Source of the DNA: Ligustrum vulgare | Lineage: Eukaryota; Streptophyta; Magnoliopsida; Lamiales; Oleaceae | Length of the DNA stretch: 64,000 nucleotides | Direction of reading: 5' to 3' | NCBI GenBank assembly: GCA_963555705.1 | Contig: OY743174.1 | Coordinates: 24,399,108 to 24,463,107, forward strand | Part shown: positions 26,102-34,957 of the stretch, one piece after another | How the letters are laid out: each line of letters opens with the position of its first letter | How positions within the stretch are numbered: the first letter of the stretch is position 1 | Translations under genes and position numbers: made by a program | The notes under the pieces: generated by a model | Told to the model about the DNA's origin: nothing | What the model saw: only the letters and a program-made list of their open reading frames with translations | The model's database searches: none

Positions 26102-28027
26102 TCATGCATCTCTGGAAGGTTGCTGGAGCGTTACATTCTCCAACATCTGATCGATGAACGGTAATGGAAAATGATCTTTTCTGGTTGCAGCATTCAGTTT
26201 CCTGTAGTCAATACACATTCTCCATCCGGTCACTGTCCTTTTAGGGATCAACTCGTTGTTCTCATTAGCAATTATTGTCATGCCCCCCTTCTTTGGCACT
26301 ACGTGAACTGGGCTGACCCAAGCACTGTCTGAGATCGGGTATATGACACCCGCATCTAGTAACTTTAAAATCTCTTTCCTCACTACTTCTTTCAAAGTTG
26401 GATTTAGTCTGCGCTGTCCTTCCACAGATGGCCTGTAATCATCTTCCATCAAAATTTTATGCAGACAAATAGTTGGACTAATACCCTTGATATCGGCAAT
26501 AGTCCATCCTATTGCGGTTTTGTGTTCCTTCACCACCCGCAACAACCGTTCTTCTTCCAATGCTGTCAAGTGGCTCGAAATGATAATTGGAAGTGTCGAA
26601 GATTCCCCCAAAAATGCATATCGCAGGTGAGCTGGTAGAGGTTTTAACTCCAAAGTGGGAGGAATTTCACACAATGGACGAAATTTCTGCAAATTTTCTC
26701 CTAATGGTTTAAAATAGCGACCTGCCCTTAACGTGAACCTTGGTGATGCCTCCAATTCATTAGCCATCCTCGCCACATCTTCATTTTCCGAGTTCACTGA
26801 TTCTGACTGAACAATGCATGCCTCTAATGGATCTTTAGGATGCTCTTCATCATATACACTACGAACTGTTTCTTGCACAATATTCACCGTGAAACACGTG
26901 TCCAATGATGAGGGATACTTCATGAACTTAAAGATGTTGAACGTGATCTTCTCCTCATCCACACGAAGCACTAGTGTTCCTTCGTGAACATCTATCATTG
27001 CTTTTCCAGTTCTCAAGAATGGTCGTCCCAAGATAAGCGGGATCGTCTTATCTTCTTCCATATCCAATATAACAAAGTCTACAGGGTAAATGAATTTCCC
27101 CACTCTTATCAACACATCTTCAAGCAACCCCCAAGGGTATTTTATCGAACGATCTACCAATTGCAAGGAAATGGTGGTTGGTTTTGCTTCCCCAATCCCG
27201 AGCTTCCTGAAAATAGATAAAGGCATTAGATTAATGCTAGCACCTAAATCACACAAAGCAGATTCAAAATCAATAGAACCAATAGTGCAAGGTATCGTGA
27301 AACTCCCTGGATCCTTCAGTTTGGGAGGCAATTTCTTCTGAATTATTGCACTGCATTCTTCAGTGAGCATCACTGTCTCATGCTCGTCCAGCTTTTGTTT
27401 ATTTGTCAGGATTTCTTTCATGAATTTAGCATAGCTTGGCATCTGGGTCAAAGCTTCTACAAAGGGAATATTGATGTGCAGCTGCTTGATTTTTTTAATA
27501 AATTTAGAAAACTGCTGGTCTAGCTTATGCTTCCTTAGCCTATGTGGATATGGTATGGGAGGTACGTAGGCCTTAACTGGAGTCGGGGCCTTCTTCACCT
27601 CAGCTTCTTCTGACCTGTTGGATTTTTTTGTTGAATTTTCTCTCTTCCTGTGATCAGCTTCTTTCTCTTCCACTGCTTCTATCACAGTTTCTGAGTTTTC
27701 CGTTCTTTTCACATAGATTTCTGGTAATTGGACCCCACTTCTGGTTGTAATGACTTGTACTTGTTCTCTTGGATTTGTTTCTGTATTACTGGGTAATTTA
27801 CCTTGCTGTCTTTCTGAACTTGCATTTGTCAATTGTCCAATTTGAATTTTTATTTCTTTAATGTCAGCTTGATGGCTTTGTAGCAGCTGCAGTATCAATT
27901 CTTCACTGGAGGTCTTTTTAATTTGTTGTTGCTGCTGAAACCCTGACGGTCGCTGGACATTTTGATTGTTAGCCCATGAGAAGTTTGGATGCTTCCTCCA
28001 TTCAGGGTTGTACGTCTGTGAGTACAT
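26102..28027 (-). pseudogene. Athila protease and RT N-terminal part
   Basis: This 641-codon minus-strand segment is the longest open frame in the window. Residues about 250-330 hold an aspartic protease with CDLGASINLMPLSIF (Asp 260) and a downstream ILGRPFLRTG box. From about residue 540 comes RT: DAGVIYPISDSAWVSPVHVV, PKKGG and GWRMCIDYRKLNAATRKDHF, the wording typical of Athila. The RT core is missing: after FIDQMLEN the sequence jumps, out of frame, to one translating as CNAPATFQRCMMAIFFDM, so the segment with the first catalytic Asp is deleted and the frame shifts into a short false tail. The frame upstream continues into gag through an in-frame TAG. Confidence 0.87.
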
Positions 28028-28042
28028 ACCCCCTTGCTGCCT

Positions 28043-28894
28043 CTAATTGTTTCCAACAAAATTTGCCTGCTCTTTATCCGGTTGACCTTGATATGCCATA
28101 GGACACTCTGATAGTGCATGATTCTCAAAACAGTAATCACAAACTATGGCTGCCTGAGCTGCAAGCACTGGCTGCTGATTCATGCTGTCAAATTTTTTTG
28201 TCAATGCGTCCAGTTTACCATTAATAGCTGTAATTTCATTTACCGCAGCTATTCCACCAGATTTCTGTGTAGTGCGATCTGAGTACCACTGATAACTATT
28301 TGCTGTCATTTTCTCGAATATTTCGGAGGCTTCTTCATAAGTCAAATCCATCATAGATCCACCTGCAGCTGAATCTGCATGCTTCTTGTTGTCATTGGTC
28401 AACCCGTTGTAGAAAGTTCGTATGAGGATCCAATCAGTTATTCCATGATTAGGACATTGATGAACCAGTTCATTAAACCTTTCCCAAGCCTAAAAAATGG
28501 ACTCTCATGGCTGTTGGTTGAAAGAAAGGACTTCGCGCCTTAGCTTTGACATCCGGCCAGGTGGAAAGAACTTGTCAACAAATTTTTGACTCATTACTTC
28601 CTAAGTAGTGATTGTGTGGAGGGGTAGCGTGTAAAAACATGCCTTTGCCTTGTCTGCCAATGAGAAGGAAAATAGTTTCAGCTTTACAGCGTCACCCGGA
28701 ACTCCATTCATTTGCTGCATGTCACACAATTCTTGAAAAGTTCGCAGGTGTGCATGTGGATCTTCAGACGACAACCCATGAAAGATGGCAGAGTTTTGGA
28801 TCAGAGAGATCAAAGAAGTCTTGATCTCAAAGTTGTTAGCAGGTATAGCAGGCGGCACTATGCAAGTTCCAATGGTTCCCACTGGAGGAATCAT
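28043..28894 (-). pseudogene. Athila gag, four in-frame stops
   Basis: The minus-strand frame runs from 28,894 with HGLSSEDPHAHLRTFQELCD, through segments resembling a capsid (WERFNELVHQCPNHGI), to a zinc-knuckle-like CDYCFENHALSEC (spacing C-x2-C-x3-H-x4-C), then into the protease ORF. Stops interrupt the same frame after THTITT (near 28,601), twice near 28,485-28,510, and once at about 28,043. The upstream UTR, primer site and most of the 5' LTR have been lost at the junction with the LOG-carrying element at 28,944. Confidence 0.82.
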
Positions 28895-28943
28895 ATAATC
28901 CCTTAATGCTCACCTCTCGTTGTTCGGTCGATTCTGTTGTTGA

Positions 28944-30930
28944 ACATGCAATCATAATTTAAATCAATTAATAGGGCGAGTCTACACATTGGTCTTTCCA
29001 CGAAAAAAACGTTTTCATTTCTTCTCATAAAAATGACTTTCACAAGTAACTTGACATTCACATGCAATTATAATTTAAATAAATTAATAAGGAGAGTCTA
29101 CCTTAAATTCGACGAGTGCAATGTTGAGCGGGAAATTGTCTTCCACTCTTTAATTCTCCGTACGCTTCGTCTAGCCCATAAGTTACATTATTCTTTAGAA
29201 ATTTATAGTCTAAAAATAATAATTTACACTTTGAGGACTGAAATTGATGTTTTGAAAGTCGGGGGACTAAAATGAATACTTTTGAAAGTTGAGGGACTAA
29301 AATGTAAATCTTTTAAAACTTGGGCTTAAAATTTAATAAGGTAAATCAGCAGGGACTGAAATAAAATGGGTTTGATACTTGGGGGTTAAAATAATAACTT
29401 TTGAAATTTAGGGCTGAAATGATCATTTTAAAACTTGGGGACTGATTCTTTAAAACATAATTAGACTAGGGACTAAAATGCAATTTCTGAAAACTTTATA
29501 ATTTAAAATCAATTTACTTATCAGATTTTCTCTCTCTCACTACTCTCTCTCAAATCGTTCTCAGATCAAAGGAAGAAGGGGAAAAGGGCGACCGACTGCC
29601 CTTTGCGAAAACCGGTGTCCAGCCGGTGATTTCGTCTGCGAAATCGCCGGCACAAGGTGCGGCGGGTGGCTCAGCAAGATGGGGATTCAGATTTGAGGGA
29701 TTAGGTGCGAGTTTTGAGTGTGAAACCGTGTGCAACCGAAGCTTGATTTCGTGATTTTCCGGCGAGCTTACCGGCGGTCGAGGTAGGTAAGTATGGGTTA
29801 TGTCTTATTTGTGGTTTTGGGTTGATTTGGGTTAGGATTAGAGCTGGGTTGGCCGTGCTGTGTTGGCGGGTCTGGAACGGATGGTTGTTGATTGCAGTGG
29901 TCGTGGTGATGGTTTGATAATGTCGATTGGTTGCTGGTGGTGATGGTGCAGGTGCTGAAAATGTTGGTTGGTCGGAAACTTGGGTGGTTGTGTGGACGGT
30001 GATGGTCATGGTTGGTTTTTGATTGAGGTGGTGTTGATGGTGGATTGGCCGGTTGCATTTGGTTGTTGTGGATGCAGGCTGATTCAATGGATCTTGGTTA
30101 TGGCTTGCCAATTTGGTGATGATGATGGCTGCTTGATTAGGTGAAGATGAAAATGGTTTGAATTGAAGAGATTTGGAGGTGGTTGAAGGCTTGATGAATT
30201 TGGATTGATTGTTGCAAGTTGACAGATTGGGTGGTTTCGTGTTTGATTGGTGGGGATGATGATGATGATTATGATTGTTTGATTTGGAGATCAAAATGGT
30301 GAGAAACGAAATGGGTGGTGGTGATGATGATGATCAGAGACTCTGGTGGTGGATTGAATTGTGTATTGCAGGTGGTTGGTGTTCTTTCGAGTAGGTGGTT
30401 GAATTGGAGAATGCTGGTTTTGGTTGTGAATGGAGCTTAAAACAGAGGAGGTGGAAATTGCATATGACCGTTGCCAATGGTGATGAAGATGTAGGCTTTT
30501 GGCTATAAAGGTGATGAAAATGATGATGTTGGAGAATATTAGGTGTAAAGGAGGAATAAAAAAATGTGGGGTGCAATTAGATTTAAGTTGAATAAATAGG
30601 ATTAATTTAGGATAATTAACTAAAAAAAATGATTAACTTCGATCAAGAACGTATTTAAAACAGATATATTTTGGACTGCAAATAAATTTAAATAAGGAAA
30701 GTTGGAATCTAAAATGATTTTGAAAATAATACTTTAAATAAATAATTAAAATCATATAATTTTAGAAATTCGGATATTTAATTTTAAATCGAACAATTTC
30801 GATATTTCTCGACTTTGGCTAGACGAATCTGTCGCGGCGTTAACTTCAAAATAATAGGTGAGATAGTAGCGACACGATTTTCTAAATATTAAAATAATTA
30901 TTAATTGCATAAAAATTCTTGGTCGCTACA
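28944..30930 (-). repeat. 3' LTR of LOG-carrying element, truncated
   Basis: 1,987 bp, collinear with 36,052-38,038 at a fixed offset of 7,108. The outer end that should correspond to 34,958-36,051 is missing, and the sequence abuts the Athila gag 5' side. It contains degenerate GGGACTAAAATG repeats (29,240-29,480) and a GGT/TGG-rich tract that yields long His/Asn/Thr-rich ORFs (for example 29,701-30,294 minus). These are low-complexity frames and I do not regard them as genes. Confidence 0.88.
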
Positions 30931-31438
30931 ACCTTACCCCCTTAAAATAATTTCGTCCTCGAAATTTAAACTTACATGATCTATGATATCTGGTTATTTA
31001 ATCAGAATCTCTTCTTCTTTCTTTCATTCAGGTAGTCTCATTGCTACCATATCTAACCCACTGGACTTTGACTAAATGCATCTCTTTGTTTTCTTAAGAA
31101 CATGGACTTTTCTATCAATAATAAACATATGTGTCAACTCAAAATTCTTCATAAGTGACTGAGATTCATCATTCTTTGAATTCCATTTAGAACCAAAAAC
31201 TGCATAACTTATTCATAGATGATCAACTTATTTCATAATCTCAATACATTATATCACTTATATTTGCTGACTACTTAAGTCATTACTCAATAATCCAAAT
31301 GACATCACGTCTCTTTACTAATCTCTGTAAACCCATGAAAAATTCTCTTCAAATTTAAATAAATCTTTACTAACATATCAAACTGTAATAATTTGTCATC
31401 TTTAAAAAAAAACTTCTTATCATCAAATATCACAATAT
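30931..31438 (-). pseudogene. Eroded pol of the LOG-carrying element, 3' part
   Basis: On the minus strand this contains a chromodomain-like relic near 31,020-31,090 (VKVQW...ETT), followed by the GAGGACGAAAT motif and polypurine tract. Nucleotide stretches such as the complement of 31,262-31,350 match the tandem element near 10,690-10,790 closely. Similarity to the tandem element stops near 31,438, which marks the left edge of the foreign block. Confidence 0.7.
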
Positions 31439-31762
31439 TTCCCACAAGGTATTTCTTTCACTTGTACATACGTATGAACTCTGATTCGATATGGTCATCA
31501 TTTGACTTTCACGTGTCATCTCACTATACCTTGATTTCTATTATTATACCAAAAATATCAGTACCAAAATCCAAGAAAAATATTCCATATCTCAAATCAA
31601 ATCTTCCTTTATCGAGAAAAGTGAACAGCGCATTAAATCTTGTCTCCTCTTTTCATTATTCTATTCCATGCTTTCTTGTTGGACACAACATCACGCGGAT
31701 TCACTCAGGTCCTTTATGCTTTTAAATATTTCATGCTGGGAAGAGGTTAGATCCATCAAAAC
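31439..31762. other. Left part of captured block, no gene recognised
   Basis: No similarity to the tandem element is visible and no convincing ORF is seen. The plus-strand frame 31,393-31,725 starts in retrotransposon sequence and is not recognisable. A TTTAAATATTT stretch near 31,719-31,729 lies 35-45 bp upstream of the next ORF and could act as a TATA-like element; this is inference only. Confidence 0.4.
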
Positions 31763-32269
31763 ATGGATATCATCCTTTCAAACATTCGCAAGTATTATTC
31801 CATTCTTCCTATGAATGATCTGAGAAAAAATTATCGGATTAGGCTCGAAAGATTAAGGTTGCTGATGGCTCATGGTATTCCAGAAGATGTTCGCTGGTTG
31901 ATTGAAGCAAAAGTTCGACTAGCTGGTGAATTGCCTATGACATTTCCTAAACATATGTCTGGTTTAGGCAAAAGGACTTTCGCAAAGAAACGAAGAGCAA
32001 AAAGGCTGAATGGTTGCTACAAATGTGCTCGTTGGAACTGTAATACTCGTTGCAAATCAGTAGGATATTCTTCTAACAATCGGGATGATAAAATTGATTT
32101 CATAAAGGGTGGACTGAGTAAGGAGTCTTTGGATGATATTCGACTGACTCTTGAGACGCACCCAAGTGGGTATGTGCAACGTGAACTGCTTTCCTTATAC
32201 GCTCAATTTAACAAGGATAAAGACCGTTATAGTCTCCAAAATAGAATAGCAAATGATCCTGTTTGCTAG
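31763..32269 (+). CDS. Small basic four-cysteine protein, betaflexivirid nucleic-acid-binding protein-like
   Basis: The ORF is uninterrupted, 168 codons, with an ATG in the context AAAACATGG. Residues 20-55 are basic and probably helical. Residues 70-81 (KRTFAKKRRAKR) form an arginine/lysine patch immediately followed by four cysteines at 85, 88, 93 and 97 (CYKCARWNCNTRC), then an acidic/amphipathic C-terminal half containing DKIDFIKGGLS. A basic patch directly preceding a compact Cys cluster is the signature of the small cysteine-rich nucleic-acid-binding proteins at the 3' end of carlavirus and vitivirus genomes; some of these suppress RNA silencing. The assignment rests on motif and layout, not alignment, and the Cys spacing (C-x2-C-x4-C-x3-C) is tighter than the carlavirus form I know. 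It lies in antisense inside an LTR retrotransposon, 347 bp upstream of LOG. The alternative is an unknown plant zinc-finger protein. Confidence 0.55.
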   Translation: MDIILSNIRKYYSILPMNDLRKNYRIRLERLRLLMAHGIPEDVRWLIEAKVRLAGELPMTFPKHMSGLGKRTFAKKRRAKRLNGCYKCARWNCNTRCKSVGYSSNNRDDKIDFIKGGLSKESLDDIRLTLETHPSGYVQRELLSLYAQFNKDKDRYSLQNRIANDPVC

Positions 32270-32616
32270 TCTGTTTTACAAAATGAGGTTTCTGGCAATC
32301 TGCATTGATATAAGGTAAATCTTTTGATACGCACTTAAAATATTTTTCTGTTTTCTTTCACGCGTTTTGATAAAAGTTGGAAATAAAATATATTTTCCTT
32401 TCTCGAGTTTTGATAAAGCTGAAACTAAATCACCGAAAGGTGAAAGCTTTGATAAATTAGTCAAAAGTAGGCTGATTTTGTCAAAAGTAAATCTTTAATT
32501 TTTCAGAAGATAATCAGAAACAGTGTAGTTTTTCGGCTTTAAATAGCCAAACATTTTCATAGTTCAGTCATCCCTAAATCATTTCTTCGTAAGTTTTCCC
32601 TTCTTTACTTTCAAAA
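32270..32616 (+). promoter_or_regulatory. Probable promoter region of the LOG ORF
   Basis: The 347-bp spacer contains TTTTGATAAA-type repeats near 32,367, 32,407 and 32,448, two GTCAAAAGTA copies near 32,460 and 32,480 that include TTGAC cores (W-box-like, minus strand), and a TATA-like TTTAAATA at 32,538-32,545 inside the near-palindrome GGCTTTAAATAGCC. The TATA-like box lies about 72 bp before the LOG ATG, leaving a short A/T-rich leader ending CAAAAATGG. This is a reasonable plant-type promoter layout, but activity is inferred. Confidence 0.45.
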
Positions 32617-33204
32617 ATGGAAGGACCAAAACTTCGACAGATCAAAACCATTTGTGTATTTTGTGGATCAAAAGTGGGGAAAGGTTTTGGGTATCTTGAA
32701 ACAGCAGTAGATCTTGGAAAGAAACTGGGAGAGAAAGGTATCAATCTTGTGTATGGTGGTGGTAGCAGTGGTCTGATGGGTTGTGTTTCTCAATCTGCTC
32801 TCACAGAGCAAGTCAAAGTGATCGGTGTTATACCTGTCCCTTTGGCAGATATAGCAGGCAAAACTCGAGGGCATGAAGTGCAAACCTTGTCTATCCATGA
32901 ACGCATAACTTGTATGATATATGGTTCTGATGCCTTTATAGCCCTGACCGGAGGTTTTGGTACTCTGGAAGAAATCTTCAATATTACCTCATGGGCTCAA
33001 CTAGATCTCCATACTAAGCCTATTGGGCTCTTAAATGTTAACAATTTCTTTGATGGTCTGTTAACCTTTCTTGACTATGCCGTGGAACAGGGATTCATCT
33101 CTCCATTTTTCAGAAGGATCCTTATTTCTGCTCCTACTATCGATGAACTACTGGATAAGCTACAGTCATATATCCCAATACAAGATCAACAGGTTTCAAA
33201 GTAG
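32617..33204 (+). CDS. LOG: LOG-type cytokinin riboside 5'-monophosphate phosphoribohydrolase, intronless copy
   Basis: 195 codons, no interruption. LOG enzymes hydrolyse cytokinin nucleoside monophosphates to free active cytokinin plus ribose 5-phosphate in the cytosol and nucleus. The Rossmann-like fold is recognisable: ICVFCGS (12-18), NLVYGGGSSGLMG (43-55), VIGVIP (68-73), DAFIAL (105-110), TSWAQLDLHTKPIGLLN (124-140), GFISP (159-163). The family motif PGGxGTxxE appears as TGGFGTLEE (111-119), so the proline is Thr while the glutamate remains. The RKAxM motif reads RITCM (96-100), with Arg kept and Lys and Ala changed. Length is slightly below the usual plant LOG (about 210-220 aa). Plant LOG genes normally have several introns; none is present, which suggests an RNA-derived copy. 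It is antisense to the surrounding retrotransposon. Function is plausible but the motif changes may lower or alter activity. Confidence 0.88.
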   Translation: MEGPKLRQIKTICVFCGSKVGKGFGYLETAVDLGKKLGEKGINLVYGGGSSGLMGCVSQSALTEQVKVIGVIPVPLADIAGKTRGHEVQTLSIHERITCMIYGSDAFIALTGGFGTLEEIFNITSWAQLDLHTKPIGLLNVNNFFDGLLTFLDYAVEQGFISPFFRRILISAPTIDELLDKLQSYIPIQDQQVSK

Positions 33205-33620
33205 ATTGGTCGCAAGGAAGGGGAATCAAGCGAAAATGGAGTCCGGTTAATGTAAATTTAACTCTGTGAATCTTAGAATAGGTGGGGGTAGAGTACGGAG
33301 TATTCTCACTCTCGAGACACCCCTTCATTTACTAGGATTTCCTTAATGTTTAAATCTTGTGTGTACCTCAAAGTTTCAAGGTGGTAGATTACAGAGTATT
33401 CTTACTCTCGAAACACACCTCTTTGAAGGTTTTCTCTTTATTTCCTCAAAAGATCAGAGGTGGTAGGATACGGCTACTCCGGAAACACATCTCTCATTTT
33501 GAGGACCTTTCCATGTTTTTCTCGTTTGCTTTTGTGTGTTTCATGTATTTCCTTTCTAGTGTGACTCTTGTGTGTTCTCTTCATGAGAAATAATAATATC
33601 TCTGTTATCGTCTACTAAAT
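33205..33620 (+). repeat. LOG 3' region with three imperfect repeats and possible transcript end
   Basis: Three related units begin AGGTGG at 33,280, 33,379 and 33,458. Each holds a TAC(A/G)G..TACTC core followed by TCG(A/G)(A/G)ACAC or CGGAAACAC. The second contains a perfect mini-hairpin GAGTA-TTCT-TACTC, and the first a similar shorter one. An AATAATAAT run at 33,589-33,597 could serve as a plant polyadenylation signal. I infer the LOG 3' UTR covers this stretch. Confidence 0.5.
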
Positions 33621-33860
33621 CTCGCTTGTGATGTAAATGAACTTGCATGTCTAACCTTAATTCCTTTAGTGGATGCTTATCATATTATGCTCTTAATTCC
33701 AAATTATAAAATTCTGGACAGAGTCTCCCTTGTAATTTGGACTTATCCAACCCGTAGGTATACTTCATAACCAACAATAACCAATAACTCCACATTTATT
33801 CACAACGATTTAAAAATATTGACAACGATTCCAACGCTTCAATATCATCAAAAATATCCC
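33621..33860 (-). repeat. LTR-end-like fragment bordering the captured block
   Basis: On the minus strand 33,770-33,705 reads as GGTTGGATAAGTCCAAATTA followed by CAAGGGAGACTCTGTCCAGAA. That resembles the 3' part of the tandem-element LTR (8,600-8,640: GGTTGGTTATGTCCAAGTTA, then a GAGACTCTGCCGAAAT block). Yet it lies in the internal region of this element. It may be the remnant of another Tekay-type LTR involved in capture of the gene block. Confidence 0.5.
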
Positions 33861-34940
33861 ATAATTCCTCATCATAAGAATTTCAAATCATATTCGTCAA
33901 TATCATAATTTCACTTCCTTCAATACATTAATTGTCTCAAAAGACTACTCATACTTATAAATATATGCCATAAATCATATTCCCAAAATTGATTCACAAG
34001 GCCAAACTTCATAATAAATTTCTCTTCAACATAGAGGCATAATTCATTTACTCAACATAATATCCATTACTTAATTCTCAATAACCAAATCTTTAAATCT
34101 CTAACTTCATAATTCTTCTCATAAAATATAAATAAAATCATATCACTTATAATCTCAACATCTCATAAAACTTCATAAAATTGGCTTGCTATTTCTCGTT
34201 TAATCTAAACGATAGATAATCTGAACATATTGTCTAATAGTTTCTGTTGACTTCTCATACTTAGTGCCATGTCAAAAATCAATTATGCAAAGTCCAGTTA
34301 GGATTCATCATTTCTAAACTTGAGGACAAAAATTATTTTGAAATCATTCTTAAATCTAAACTTGAGGACAAAAATTATTTTGAAATCATTCTTAAATCAT
34401 ATTATTCCCATTATGCTCAGCACTCATTCTCTTTCTTTTCTTTTCTTTCTGAAAAACTTTCTCATTATACTTCAAAACTCATTTCTTTCTTTCTTATTCG
34501 AATACAAACTCTTTCTCTTTAGTAACGACTCGGCTCCCTCGCTGGGGCCTTCTCCGAGTCGTACTCATAGTCTAAAACATATAAGTTATGACAAGCATAA
34601 CAACATCATTATTTCCGAAGAAATACATTCTCATGAATATAAAAGTTCAAGTCTCATGCATTTAAGCAAGTAAGTTTTGACAAGCATAACGACATCATAA
34701 ATCTTCTTTCTCATAAATCATTAAAATCAGTATCCGAAATACTCTTCATTCTTTCTCATAAATCAGTAAAATAAGTATTCGAAATACTAAAATAACTTTA
34801 AACATCATAAACTTCTTTACCTCGGAGTTGGTGGAACGAATGATGGCAGTGGCAATCTTCATTAATAATTATTTCATAATGGAAAAATGTTTCTTGAAAA
34901 TTCTCTTTTTGAAAAAGTACCAGTCTACAGAAACGCAGAC
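33861..34940 (-). pseudogene. Eroded 5' internal region (leader, gag-pol relics) of LOG-carrying element
   Basis: 33,861-34,290 is collinear on the minus strand with tandem-element bases of about 9,885-10,260. The rest is leader-like. It contains a 48-bp direct duplication near 34,313-34,400 (CTTGAGGACAAAAATTATTT twice) and a stem-loop at 34,526-34,561 (CGACTCGG...CCGAGTCG) that also occurs in the LTR at 35,529-35,564. No intact gag or pol frame remains. Confidence 0.6.
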
Positions 34941-34954
34941 TGGCTCTGATACCA
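34941..34954 (-). other. Primer-binding site, tRNA-iMet type
   Basis: Minus strand TGGTATCAGAGCCA, three bases from the LTR end at 34,958. It fixes the element orientation as minus and therefore shows that the LOG ORF is antisense to it. Confidence 0.9.
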
Positions 34955-34957
34955 AGC

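Noticed and set aside
24046..28906. Several plus-strand ORFs of 60-85 codons across the Athila gag-pol
   Set aside because: They are antisense to recognisable minus-strand gag-pol domains.
29701..30294. 197-codon minus-strand ORF rich in His, Asn, Thr and Pro, repeated at 36,851-37,402
   Set aside because: It arises from a GGT/TGG-rich LTR tract, has low complexity, and its end differs between the two LTR copies. No domain is recognisable.
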